A stretch of 64,000 nucleotides of DNA, from NCBI GenBank assembly GCA_013112545.1, contig JABFGJ010000002.1, positions 186,001 through 250,000 on the forward strand, read 5' to 3'. Under the pieces are notes generated by a model that saw only the letters and a list, made by a program, of their open reading frames with translations, was not told where the DNA came from and did not search any database. The position numbers and the translations under genes were made by a program. Below are positions 36,170 through 44,992 of the stretch, piece by piece (the first letter of the stretch is position 1; the number at the start of each line of letters is the position of its first letter). This DNA comes from Bacteroidota bacterium (lineage in GTDB: Bacteria > Bacteroidota > Bacteroidia > Flavobacteriales_E > Vicingaceae).

Positions 36170-39100
36170 CTAATGAATAATCAACTTTTTAGTAATTATT
36201 TGCTTTCCATCTTGTAATCTAACAAAATAAACTCCTTTTGCTTGCTCACTAATATCAATGTTTTTGATAAAATTAGTTTTTGCATTGTTGATGGTTTCAT
36301 TCATCACCAATCTGCCGCTTACATCTCTAATGGTCAAGTTAACTTGACTATTTGTAAATCCATCAGTTTTAATAACAAAAGTACCGTGTGTTGGATTTGG
36401 ACTAATTTCAACTAAAGCAGTTGAAGAATTAGAATCATTTATTCCTATACCAATTCTACAAGACAAGGTATCAATATCAGAGAATCTCATTGGGAATATC
36501 TGGTATCCACTTGTATATGGGTTAGAGTTGTCAAATTGACCTCCAATTCCTTTAACACTACAAATGGTATCACCAACAACAAAGGTAATGCTATCATCAA
36601 CATCAGTATCATTGTCAATTCTCATGGCTATAGTGTTTGTTCCATTAGTCATGTTAACATTAGTACCAGAACTACCTGTTGGAGTTACTTGTGTAACTAC
36701 TAATCCTCGTATTTCAATTAAAGTAGATTCCATAGATTCATCGATAAATGTAACCACTTGATGAGGAGGAAGTGTATGTCCAGTACTGATAATTCGGATA
36801 GAATCTGGAACAAACTCTGTTAATCCATTGTATTGTTGAATGTTTCCTCTAAGCATAATAGAATCCCCTTCATTTACAACATAATTGCTTACATCGTTAA
36901 AATTGAATACATTAATACCAGTATGAGGAGTAACACCTTTATCTACTATGGTAAATGAAATACCGTTATTTCCATCTAAATCAACTCCAGCAACGGTTCC
37001 TGATGTCCAACAAACCACAGTTAATGAATCTGCTACACCTGTAGTTGCATCAACTGTATTTATTGTTCCAATTGGGTAATAAGGTAAAGCTTTTTCTTTG
37101 AACTCTACATTGTCGATATATACATTGTAATCTTGATTACTTACTGTAGAAGTAGCATAGAAACCAACCTTTACTAGACCGCTATAACTTGATAGGTCAA
37201 TGGTAACATGAGTACCTGCACTATCTAGCGGGTTGTTTACATCATACGACATCAATGTATTCGTACCTAACCAAGTAGCACCATTATCAGTAGAAATAAC
37301 AACAGAAAGTGTATCATCAGAACCCATAATGTCATTACCGCTACCTGAGTAATCAGTTAAGCCAGCGTCAAACTCTAATTGATAGTTTGTACCACCAGAT
37401 CCTAAATCAATAGATGGTGAAATCAACCATTCGAATTTATTTGTTGACCAAATATTCATTCGAGCTGAACCAGTTGTGCCATTGTTTAAAAATCCATCGG
37501 CTACCCACTGAGAAGATGAAGTATTTGTAAATACCGTTCCTGAACTTAATAATTGTCCAGTTGCTTCTTCCCAACAATTTGGAAGGTAAGTAGAGAAGTC
37601 TTCCATGTATGGAGGTGTGTATGAAGCACATGGCGTATTGAAAGCAGTTGGGCTAGTGTATAAACTAGTATCATTACTTCCACAAATTGCTCTAACACTC
37701 CAAGCATAAGCTGTAGCTGGGCTTAGTGAGCTTATGTTAAAGGTATCATTAGAAACAACCATATTATTTCTAGCAGTTCCTTTAGTGTAACCCAAAGTAT
37801 CCCATTCAACTTGCCAAGAAGTTGCTGAACCTGCTTCAACCCAGGCTACATCTGTAGAAGTAGCTGTTGTATTGAAGGTAGTTAAGCTTGTAGGCTCAGG
37901 ACATGATACAGTTTGTAACATGATGTTATCAAAATAAGCATTGTCACCACCACTAGCATTATTTGCTGCATCATACTTCATAGCAGATTGGAAAGTTAAG
38001 GTGAAGTTTGTTCCAGCATAAGCACTTAAGTCGATGCTTAAATTTGAACAAGGATCTGAGCCTTGAGTAGCTGGATGATAATCTGGAGATACTTGAACCC
38101 CATTAACTAATATTCTAGACCAGCTATATCCTGGGCCAAAAGACCAAGTTTGTTTTAAATCAAATGTTAATCCTAAACCTGCTGTTACACTGGTTGCGTC
38201 AACATTTAATGTAGCATCACTAATTTTAGTTGAATTTGTTACCCAAGCTTGTGTTGGAGTTGTTCCTCCTGCACTTGATCCACCGGACCATCCAGAAGAT
38301 GTCCCACCTGTCATATGTAAAGTATTTGTTCCAGAACAAGTTGTATTTGCATCAATTCCTATACCTGCATCACCTCCAACCGTTGTTTGGAAATCAATTA
38401 AAGGGTTAGAACCTTCAAAATCTTGAGTATAAGGAACAGTTACAGCGTTTGGCAATGTTGTGAAGCTGTTCATAGAAGTCCATAAACTAGAATCAGCAAT
38501 ACCGCAAACAGATCTAACATACCAATCGTATTTAGTATTAGCATTTAAGCCCGAGAAAGTTGTGAAAGTATCCACTAAAACTTTAACAACATTACGACCA
38601 GTACCCAAAGTAAACCCTGAAGTATCCCACTCTACTTCCCATTCAGTAGCCGTACCATTTTCGATCCATCTTGCTAGAGCTGAATTGTTTGTAATATTTA
38701 AAGTAGTAGTAGAATCAGGTACCAAACAACTCGGAGCTGCTAAAACCATCAAGGTATAATCTTCAAATGAAGCATATGAACCAGTGTAGCATGCAGTAAC
38801 AGGATTGTCCCCGCCTCCAATTCTCATTGTATATTGACCTAAAGCTGTACTAACAGGTACAGTAAATGTAGCATTAAGTACAGTAGGATTGTTGCTTGTT
38901 GAAGTTCCAACAAAAACAGTTTCTCCTGCATCATCAAAGTCTAAATCATTATTCCAGTCAACCCACACTTGAGTATCATAGGTATAACCAGTTGAGAAAG
39001 TAATGTTTAGATTTTCAGCAACACCTTGCTGAACATTAGCAGACATATTGGTATAGTCTCCATAATTTCCAGTTTCTGCTCCTGTAGTGTTGTTTAAGTT

Positions 39101-42100
39101 ATTCAATGTTACATTGGTAATTCCTTGTCCGTCAACTGAAGTTGGGGCTGGAATACAATATCCAGTATAAATACGATTTAAACTTGTCCAAACACTTGAA
39201 TCGGCTACACCACAAACTGCTCTAACATACCAATCGTAGTGTGATTTAGCTGTTAATCCAGTCAGAGTAGTAAAGGTATCAACCAATACTTGAACAACAT
39301 TACGACCAGTACCTAAGGTAAATCCTGCAGTATCCCATTCAACTTCCCATTCGGCAGCAGAACCATTCTCAACCCAAGAAATACCTGCACTTGTACTTGT
39401 TAATCCATTTACCGCATTGGTAGTTGGAACAGGACAAGAAGGAGGAGTTCTTACTTTGAAATTATCTATAAATACATCATAATCTTGATTGCTAATGGTA
39501 GAAACACCATAAAATCCAATTTTTATTAAACCTGTATAAGCTGATAAATTAACTATAACTGTTTGACCTGAATTTGATGGAGGATTATTTACATCAAATA
39601 TCCTTAAGGTATTCGCTTTTGACCAAGTTACTCCATTATCTGTTGAGATGACAACGGCGAGCGTATCGTCTATTCCCATCACATCAGGGCCAGAATTTCC
39701 CCAATCTGTTAATCCAGCATCAAATTCTAATTGATAATTGTGGGCTGCAGAGCCTAAGTCTATAGTAGGAGAAATGAACCATTCTTTTCTACTACTTCCA
39801 TAAATATTCAAGCCAACAGCACCAGTAGAACCATTGTTTAACCAACCATCAGCATTCCAATTAGAAGTCGAGGTTGATGTAAAAACAGTGTTAGAAGTTA
39901 AAAAGCCTTGTGCTTCTTCCCAGCAATTTGGAAGGTAAGTTGTAAAGTCTTCATAGAAAGGAATACTAAATGTAGCACAAGCTGTAGTGAAGCTTGAAGC
40001 GATTGACCAACTAGAAGTATCATTTCTACCACAAATTGCAGCTACATACCAATCGTAATTTGTAGCAGGTGTTAAACCTGTTACAACTATAAAAGTATCC
40101 GCAAGAACGATAAATGAGGTACCAGAACCTGGGGTATATCCGCTAGGACCATATTCCACTTTATAATCTGTTGCTATTCCATTTTCTATCCATGAAAGCG
40201 TTGCATCAGTAGAAGTGATGCCAGTTGCAGTATTTGCACTTGGTTCAGGGCATAATGGAGTAGTTCTTACTTTAAAGTTATCTATATAAACATTATAATC
40301 AGCATTTGAAACCGTCGTGGTTGCATAAAATCCAATTTTAATGACACCTGAATAACTAGATAAATCGATGTACTCAGTTGCTCCTGTGTTTAATGGAGGG
40401 TTATTTACATCATATAGTTTTAACACTTTAGTAGATGACCAAGTAGCACCATTGTCTGTAGAAATTACTACAGATAAAGTATCATCAGGGCCCATAGTGC
40501 TAGGACCAGTTCCACTATATGCAGTCATTCCAGCATCATATTCTAAACGGTAAGTATGACCTAGTGCACCTAGATCAATACTTGGAGAGATTAACCATTC
40601 GAATTTACCTGTTGACCAAATATTGATAGAAGCAGAACCTGTTGTACCGTTATTCAACCAACCATCTGCATTCCATAAAGAACTTGTTGTTGATGTGAAA
40701 ACTGTACTTGGTTTTAATTGACCTTTAGCTTCTTGCCAACAATTTGGTATGTAAGTAGTAAAATCCTGAGAATAAGGAGGTGTGTATGTAGCACAAGGAG
40801 TAGTAAAACTACTAGGGCCAGTCCACGCGCTTGTATCATTTGATCCACAAATTGCTCTCACATACCAACTATAAGATGTAACTGGCGTTAAGCCACTTAT
40901 CATTTTAAAGGTGTCAACATTTACGATAGAAGAGTTTCCGCTACCTAATGTAAAGTTTTGAGGACCATATTCAACTTCCCATTTTACAGCAGAGCCTCTT
41001 TCAACCCAAGAAAGGGTTGTTGATGAACCAGTTGAATTAGACGTGCTTAAAGCACTTGGAGAAATACAAGTTGGAGTTTCAATAATAGAAACATCATCAA
41101 TGGCCATATCACCATAAAATACGCTTCCTCCACCTGGTTCGGCTCTAAATCTAATTTGAACTTGATTAGTATTAAAGATATAAGATGTTAGTGTAAAAGT
41201 AAACTCTTCCCATCCTGTAGTTCCTTGTTGTATCATGGAAACTAGGTTCCAGTTTGTACCATCAAAAGCTTCAACATTAAGTTGATTTAAAGGAGTGTAT
41301 CCTACACCACACATAGTAAAGTAAAACTGTAAATAAGGAGCTGTTAAAGCAGATACATCAACTTGAGGCATTGTTAGAATAACACCAGCATCAGGAACTG
41401 AAAAGTCCATGGCTGCATATTTACCAGAATTTCCAGTATGGTCTAAAGGACTAGAACCGGGACAACCACTTGTATTCCAAGAGAAACCTGGACCTCCAAA
41501 TGTCCATGGGCCACCTGAGGTAGCCGATTGAGTCCAGCAGTTAGGAATAGTAGTTGTATTAAATGATTCAGTAAATGGAGCCATAATAGCACCACAAGGA
41601 GTAGAAAAAGATTTTTTTGTAGTCCAAGCACTTGTGTCTGATGCACCAGGTCCACAAATAGCACGTACATACCAGTCATAAGTAGAACTAGCTGACAAGC
41701 CAGTAATTAATTTAAAAGTGTCTGTATTGACGATTGTTTTAATTCCAGTACCTAAAGTATGGCCAGCAGCTCCGTATTCAACTTGCCACTGTGTAGCAGT
41801 TCCTGTTTCTACCCATGATAAAGTAGCTGAGTTACCAGTAATTGCAGTAGCATTGTTGGCAATAGGGTCTGTACAAGATGGAGGAGTTGTGATAGCGACA
41901 TTGTCAACGCCTAAGCCATAAGCCCAAGAACCCTTATCATCAAATCGAATAGCAAAAACAACCTTATCAAAACCAGCACCAGTCAAAGTGCTTATATCAT
42001 ACGTTTTCGTTGTCCATGCAGTAACCATAGGTAAAGTATCAAACGGTATAAATGTCAATCCGCTATCAATACTATAGGCTATAGAAGTCAATTCTGGGCT

Positions 42101-42454
42101 AAAACCACCATTATCATTAAAATAATCAAATGAAACTTGAGCAGCAGATAGTGCTGACAAATCAAATACAGGTGTAATCAATAAGTCGGCTGATTTATCA
42201 CAGTTGCAAACATCATCATTTGTATAAGCGAAATTGGTGTGTGATGGGAAAGTTAAATAAGCCGATGAAGCTGATGTTGAATTTCCTGTTGACCAAATTC
42301 CATCACTAGAGAGTCCTGATTCAGACCATCCATTGGGCAGGTTTGTTGTTGCATTAGGCGTTCCCTCAAAGTTCTCTAGATAAGGAAACGTGCTAATTTG
42401 AGCGCTCAAAGCTAGGGGTAGCCATACACTCAAGAAAATAATAATTTTTCTCAT
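36170..42454 (-). CDS. Giant T9SS cargo protein with FN3, GEVED and triplicated modules
   Basis: A 2094-residue secreted protein. After a signal peptide (IIIFLSVWLPLALSAQ) comes a jelly-roll domain (FPYLENFEGTPN). FN3-type modules start near residues 194, 462, 735, 1007, 1243 and 1517. A roughly 180-residue module occurs three times (about 553-730, 826-1008, 1608-1790). A GEVED domain spans about 1099-1235 (VWVDWNNDLDFDDAGETVFV), and a DUF5689/OB-like region about 1795-2010 precedes the type A sorting domain (VEISPNPTHGTFVIKTDG). Export by the T9SS to the cell surface is expected. No catalytic motif is visible, and its many sugar- or ligand-binding type folds suggest adhesion. It is paralogous to the preceding gene and transcribed in the same direction. 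Confidence 0.93.
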   Translation of the reverse strand: MRKIIIFLSVWLPLALSAQISTFPYLENFEGTPNATTNLPNGWSESGLSSDGIWSTGNSTSASSAYLTFPSHTNFAYTNDDVCNCDKSADLLITPVFDLSALSAAQVSFDYFNDNGGFSPELTSIAYSIDSGLTFIPFDTLPMVTAWTTKTYDISTLTGAGFDKVVFAIRFDDKGSWAYGLGVDNVAITTPPSCTDPIANNATAITGNSATLSWVETGTATQWQVEYGAAGHTLGTGIKTIVNTDTFKLITGLSASSTYDWYVRAICGPGASDTSAWTTKKSFSTPCGAIMAPFTESFNTTTIPNCWTQSATSGGPWTFGGPGFSWNTSGCPGSSPLDHTGNSGKYAAMDFSVPDAGVILTMPQVDVSALTAPYLQFYFTMCGVGYTPLNQLNVEAFDGTNWNLVSMIQQGTTGWEEFTFTLTSYIFNTNQVQIRFRAEPGGGSVFYGDMAIDDVSIIETPTCISPSALSTSNSTGSSTTLSWVERGSAVKWEVEYGPQNFTLGSGNSSIVNVDTFKMISGLTPVTSYSWYVRAICGSNDTSAWTGPSSFTTPCATYTPPYSQDFTTYIPNCWQEAKGQLKPSTVFTSTTSSLWNADGWLNNGTTGSASINIWSTGKFEWLISPSIDLGALGHTYRLEYDAGMTAYSGTGPSTMGPDDTLSVVISTDNGATWSSTKVLKLYDVNNPPLNTGATEYIDLSSYSGVIKIGFYATTTVSNADYNVYIDNFKVRTTPLCPEPSANTATGITSTDATLSWIENGIATDYKVEYGPSGYTPGSGTSFIVLADTFIVVTGLTPATNYDWYVAAICGRNDTSSWSIASSFTTACATFSIPFYEDFTTYLPNCWEEAQGFLTSNTVFTSTSTSNWNADGWLNNGSTGAVGLNIYGSSRKEWFISPTIDLGSAAHNYQLEFDAGLTDWGNSGPDVMGIDDTLAVVISTDNGVTWSKANTLRIFDVNNPPSNSGQTVIVNLSAYTGLIKIGFYGVSTISNQDYDVFIDNFKVRTPPSCPVPTTNAVNGLTSTSAGISWVENGSAAEWEVEWDTAGFTLGTGRNVVQVLVDTFTTLTGLTAKSHYDWYVRAVCGVADSSVWTSLNRIYTGYCIPAPTSVDGQGITNVTLNNLNNTTGAETGNYGDYTNMSANVQQGVAENLNITFSTGYTYDTQVWVDWNNDLDFDDAGETVFVGTSTSNNPTVLNATFTVPVSTALGQYTMRIGGGDNPVTACYTGSYASFEDYTLMVLAAPSCLVPDSTTTLNITNNSALARWIENGTATEWEVEWDTSGFTLGTGRNVVKVLVDTFTTFSGLNANTKYDWYVRSVCGIADSSLWTSMNSFTTLPNAVTVPYTQDFEGSNPLIDFQTTVGGDAGIGIDANTTCSGTNTLHMTGGTSSGWSGGSSAGGTTPTQAWVTNSTKISDATLNVDATSVTAGLGLTFDLKQTWSFGPGYSWSRILVNGVQVSPDYHPATQGSDPCSNLSIDLSAYAGTNFTLTFQSAMKYDAANNASGGDNAYFDNIMLQTVSCPEPTSLTTFNTTATSTDVAWVEAGSATSWQVEWDTLGYTKGTARNNMVVSNDTFNISSLSPATAYAWSVRAICGSNDTSLYTSPTAFNTPCASYTPPYMEDFSTYLPNCWEEATGQLLSSGTVFTNTSSSQWVADGFLNNGTTGSARMNIWSTNKFEWLISPSIDLGSGGTNYQLEFDAGLTDYSGSGNDIMGSDDTLSVVISTDNGATWLGTNTLMSYDVNNPLDSAGTHVTIDLSSYSGLVKVGFYATSTVSNQDYNVYIDNVEFKEKALPYYPIGTINTVDATTGVADSLTVVCWTSGTVAGVDLDGNNGISFTIVDKGVTPHTGINVFNFNDVSNYVVNEGDSIMLRGNIQQYNGLTEFVPDSIRIISTGHTLPPHQVVTFIDESMESTLIEIRGLVVTQVTPTGSSGTNVNMTNGTNTIAMRIDNDTDVDDSITFVVGDTICSVKGIGGQFDNSNPYTSGYQIFPMRFSDIDTLSCRIGIGINDSNSSTALVEISPNPTHGTFVIKTDGFTNSQVNLTIRDVSGRLVMNETINNAKTNFIKNIDISEQAKGVYFVRLQDGKQIITKKLIIH
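37085..37633 (-). repeat. Triplicated module, copy 3
   Basis: Residues about 1608-1790, from CASYTPPYMEDFSTYLPNCW to VYIDNVEFKEK. Boundaries are approximate. It shares NCWEEA, ADGFLNNGTTGSA, EWLISPSIDLG and VVISTDNGATW with the other two copies. Confidence 0.8.
37905..38445 (-). repeat. Jelly-roll block shared with the neighbouring cargo gene (copy B)
   Basis: Residues about 1337-1517 (YTQDFEGSNPLIDFQTTVG to YFDNIMLQTVSC), the partner of the block at 33840-34372 in the adjacent gene. Confidence 0.85.
39433..39978 (-). repeat. Triplicated module, copy 2
   Basis: Residues about 826-1008, from CATFSIPFYEDFTTYLPNCW to IDNFKVRTPPSC. Boundaries are approximate. Confidence 0.8.
40256..40800 (-). 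repeat. Triplicated module, copy 1
   Basis: Residues about 553-735, from CATYTPPYSQDFTTYIPNCW to IDNFKVRTTPLC. Copies 1 and 2 stand one FN3 module apart; copy 3 is separated from them by the GEVED and shared jelly-roll blocks. Confidence 0.8.
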
Positions 42455-42666
42455 AATATTAATGTATTGATTTATAATGCTTTAAATTAGACCTCATGGT
42501 TGAGGGTCAGAAATCAAATCTAATACTAATTTATGACATTAAAAACTATTCTTGGATTTTAACATATTGACTTTAATTATTTTTTTAATTTTTTGAGCAA
42601 AAATTTGATTATTCAAATATGTTTTTATCTTTATAACCGAGTTTTAAAATTAATGTCTCCTTTTTT

Positions 42667-44946
42667 ATGAAAGCTAAATTTCCCTTTGTATTTCGTTTAA
42701 TATTTATTGTTTTTTTAATTGCCTATAACCCTTGCTACATTTCAGCAGGGAATAATGTTCAAGAAGAAAACCAAGAAATCACAATTGAGAATGTTGACCA
42801 TAAACACGATGGAGTTGAAGAACATGTTGCTGAACATGAAGGGGATCATAAAACTGATACTGCACCTTTGTTATTTATTATTTTATCCATCATAATAGGT
42901 GTTGCAACAAGACATTTTGTTAAAAAAAGCCCATTCCCATTTACAGTTTTATTATTAATAATAGGACTGGCATTAGGTTTATCTAATCGATTGGGGTATT
43001 TGGATTTATTGAGTGGAATTAGTGAAGCTGTCAATTTTGCAGCTCACATAGACCCACATATGTTACTTTTTATATTCTTACCCATTTTAATTTTTGAAGC
43101 ATCTTATGCGATGGATTTACATACCTTCAAAAAAACATCAACAAATGCAATTTTATTAGCTGTTCCAGGAATTTTGATAGCATTGGGATTAACAGGTGCA
43201 TTGGCTATAGGTTTAGGTTATGCTGGTGTTGGTTTGTTAGACTGGGATTGGCCATTAGCTTTAATGTTTGGCGCAATTATCAGTGCTACTGACCCTGTAG
43301 CTGTGGTTGCACTATTAAAGGAATTAGGCGCGAGTAAAAAGTTGGGAACTTTAATTGAGGGAGAGTCATTATTAAATGATGGAACCGCCATCGTACTTTT
43401 TATGGTTTTCTTTTTAGGAATAACAGGTGAAGCAAGTGGGAATAGCCCAATATTTGAATTTTTTAGAGTAGCATTTGGTGGTTTGTTAATTGGAGCGGTT
43501 TTCGGATACATTGTAATTTACTGGATTAAGCATGTTTTTAATGATGCCTTGGTGGAAACAAGTCTAGTGATTGCGTCTGCATATTTAACTTTTTATATTG
43601 CCGAACACACTTTTCATGTTTCAGGAGTATTGGGCTTGGTTGCACTTGGACTTATAATTGGGGGAGTAGGACGTTCAAGAATTAGTCCACAAGTTGAGCA
43701 TTTTATGCATGAGTTTTGGGAATTAGCTGGGTTTATAGCCAATTGTTTAATTTTTCTAATTGTTGGTATAGTTGTAGCCGAAAGAAGTGTATTCAACTTA
43801 AATGACTTCTTGTTATTAGGTATATTTTATATCGGTATTCATATTGTTCGAGCTATTGTTATAGCCCTGCTATACCCATTAATGAAAAAAGCAGGATACG
43901 GCCTACCCAAAAAAGATGCAATTATAGTTTGGTATGGAGCCTTAAGAGGAGCTATTGGTCTTGCGTTAGCATTAATTGTAGCGGGTGTAGATGACCAATA
44001 TATTCCTGCTCACATTAAAGATCAATTTTTATTTTTTACAGCAGGTATAGTTACCTTGACTTTATTGATTAATGCTTCAACCATCAAGTATTTAGTAAAC
44101 TACCTCGGTTTAACTAAAATTAGCCCTGCAAAAGCGATGATGGTAAACAATGCAAGACAATATTTACATGAAAGTACAGAGAATCAGATAGAGCGTTTAA
44201 AATCAGATCGCTTTATCAAAAAGTCTAATTGGGAAACGGTTAGCAGGTATTTACCATCTGACCATCAAGAAGAAATTGCTGATGACGTTAAAGGTAAAGA
44301 TGCTATTTACGAATTGAGAAAAAGATTTCTGGAGGCAGAAAAAAGTAGTTATTGGCATCAATTTAAAGATGGCCTACTCGGGCCTGTTGGAGTAAAGCTG
44401 CTGAGTGATAATATGAGTTATTTACTAGACGAAGGTGGAACTGTTCCTTTATCAGACAGAAAAGATTTGGAAGAAGATTGGAAAATACCTGAAATTTTAA
44501 ATAAAGTTAGCCATTGGCCACTTGTTGGCAAATGGGCCAAAGATTGGTATTTAGACAGGATGATGTTAAGTTACGATTGTTGCGTTAGTTTCGTAATGGC
44601 TCAAGAAGAGTTGTTGAAGTTGCTTGAAAGCTTAATTCGAAGTGAAAAAGAAGATAAAAAGCTACTGAAGATAATAGAAAGTGAAATCAATGAAAATAGA
44701 ATAGAAGGACAAACTTTTTTAAGAAACCTAAGGAAAAATTATTCTGGAGTTTATAAAGCAGTATCAACAACTCAAGCTATACGTTCTCTGTTAAATTATG
44801 AAAGTAAAACAATTGAAAGATTACAAAAGAGAGGACGCATAGATAGTGGAGAAGCATCTAGAATGATGAAAGCAATCGATCAAAGATTAAAACAATTGCA
44901 AAAATCACCTCCAGAAATTAAGGATGATGAAAGTAACACAAATTGA
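42667..44946 (+). CDS. Na+/H+ antiporter of the CPA1 family with long cytosolic tail
   Basis: A 759-residue protein. An N-terminal hydrophobic segment is followed by a His/Glu/Asp-rich linker (residues about 35-65), then about 12 TM helices. LFIFLPILIFEASYAMD, ATDPVAVVALL (Thr208, Asp209, Pro210) and EGESLLNDGTAIVLF (Asn237-Asp238) are the CPA1/NhaP ion-binding signatures. From about residue 480 a soluble, charged, helical tail of some 280 residues follows, which in this family often has a regulatory role. It exchanges Na+ (or K+) for H+ at the inner membrane. A weak promoter match (TTG at 42605-42607, TATCTTTA at 42626-42633, 18 bases apart) lies upstream. Confidence 0.93.
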   Translation: MKAKFPFVFRLIFIVFLIAYNPCYISAGNNVQEENQEITIENVDHKHDGVEEHVAEHEGDHKTDTAPLLFIILSIIIGVATRHFVKKSPFPFTVLLLIIGLALGLSNRLGYLDLLSGISEAVNFAAHIDPHMLLFIFLPILIFEASYAMDLHTFKKTSTNAILLAVPGILIALGLTGALAIGLGYAGVGLLDWDWPLALMFGAIISATDPVAVVALLKELGASKKLGTLIEGESLLNDGTAIVLFMVFFLGITGEASGNSPIFEFFRVAFGGLLIGAVFGYIVIYWIKHVFNDALVETSLVIASAYLTFYIAEHTFHVSGVLGLVALGLIIGGVGRSRISPQVEHFMHEFWELAGFIANCLIFLIVGIVVAERSVFNLNDFLLLGIFYIGIHIVRAIVIALLYPLMKKAGYGLPKKDAIIVWYGALRGAIGLALALIVAGVDDQYIPAHIKDQFLFFTAGIVTLTLLINASTIKYLVNYLGLTKISPAKAMMVNNARQYLHESTENQIERLKSDRFIKKSNWETVSRYLPSDHQEEIADDVKGKDAIYELRKRFLEAEKSSYWHQFKDGLLGPVGVKLLSDNMSYLLDEGGTVPLSDRKDLEEDWKIPEILNKVSHWPLVGKWAKDWYLDRMMLSYDCCVSFVMAQEELLKLLESLIRSEKEDKKLLKIIESEINENRIEGQTFLRNLRKNYSGVYKAVSTTQAIRSLLNYESKTIERLQKRGRIDSGEASRMMKAIDQRLKQLQKSPPEIKDDESNTN

Positions 44947-44992
44947 ACACTTAAACTATAGGTTAGCTATTCAATCGTAACAATAAAGATAA

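Noticed and set aside
30672-42454. CRISPR-like or tandem-repeat array
   Set aside because: The repeated units are diverged protein modules (FN3 and jelly-roll) of 250-550 bases, not short identical repeats with unique spacers.
42490-42508. Hairpin GACCTCA/TGAGGGTC in the leader of the 2094-residue gene as a riboswitch or operator
   Set aside because: The stem is only 7 bp with a bulge, and no riboswitch core or second copy exists.
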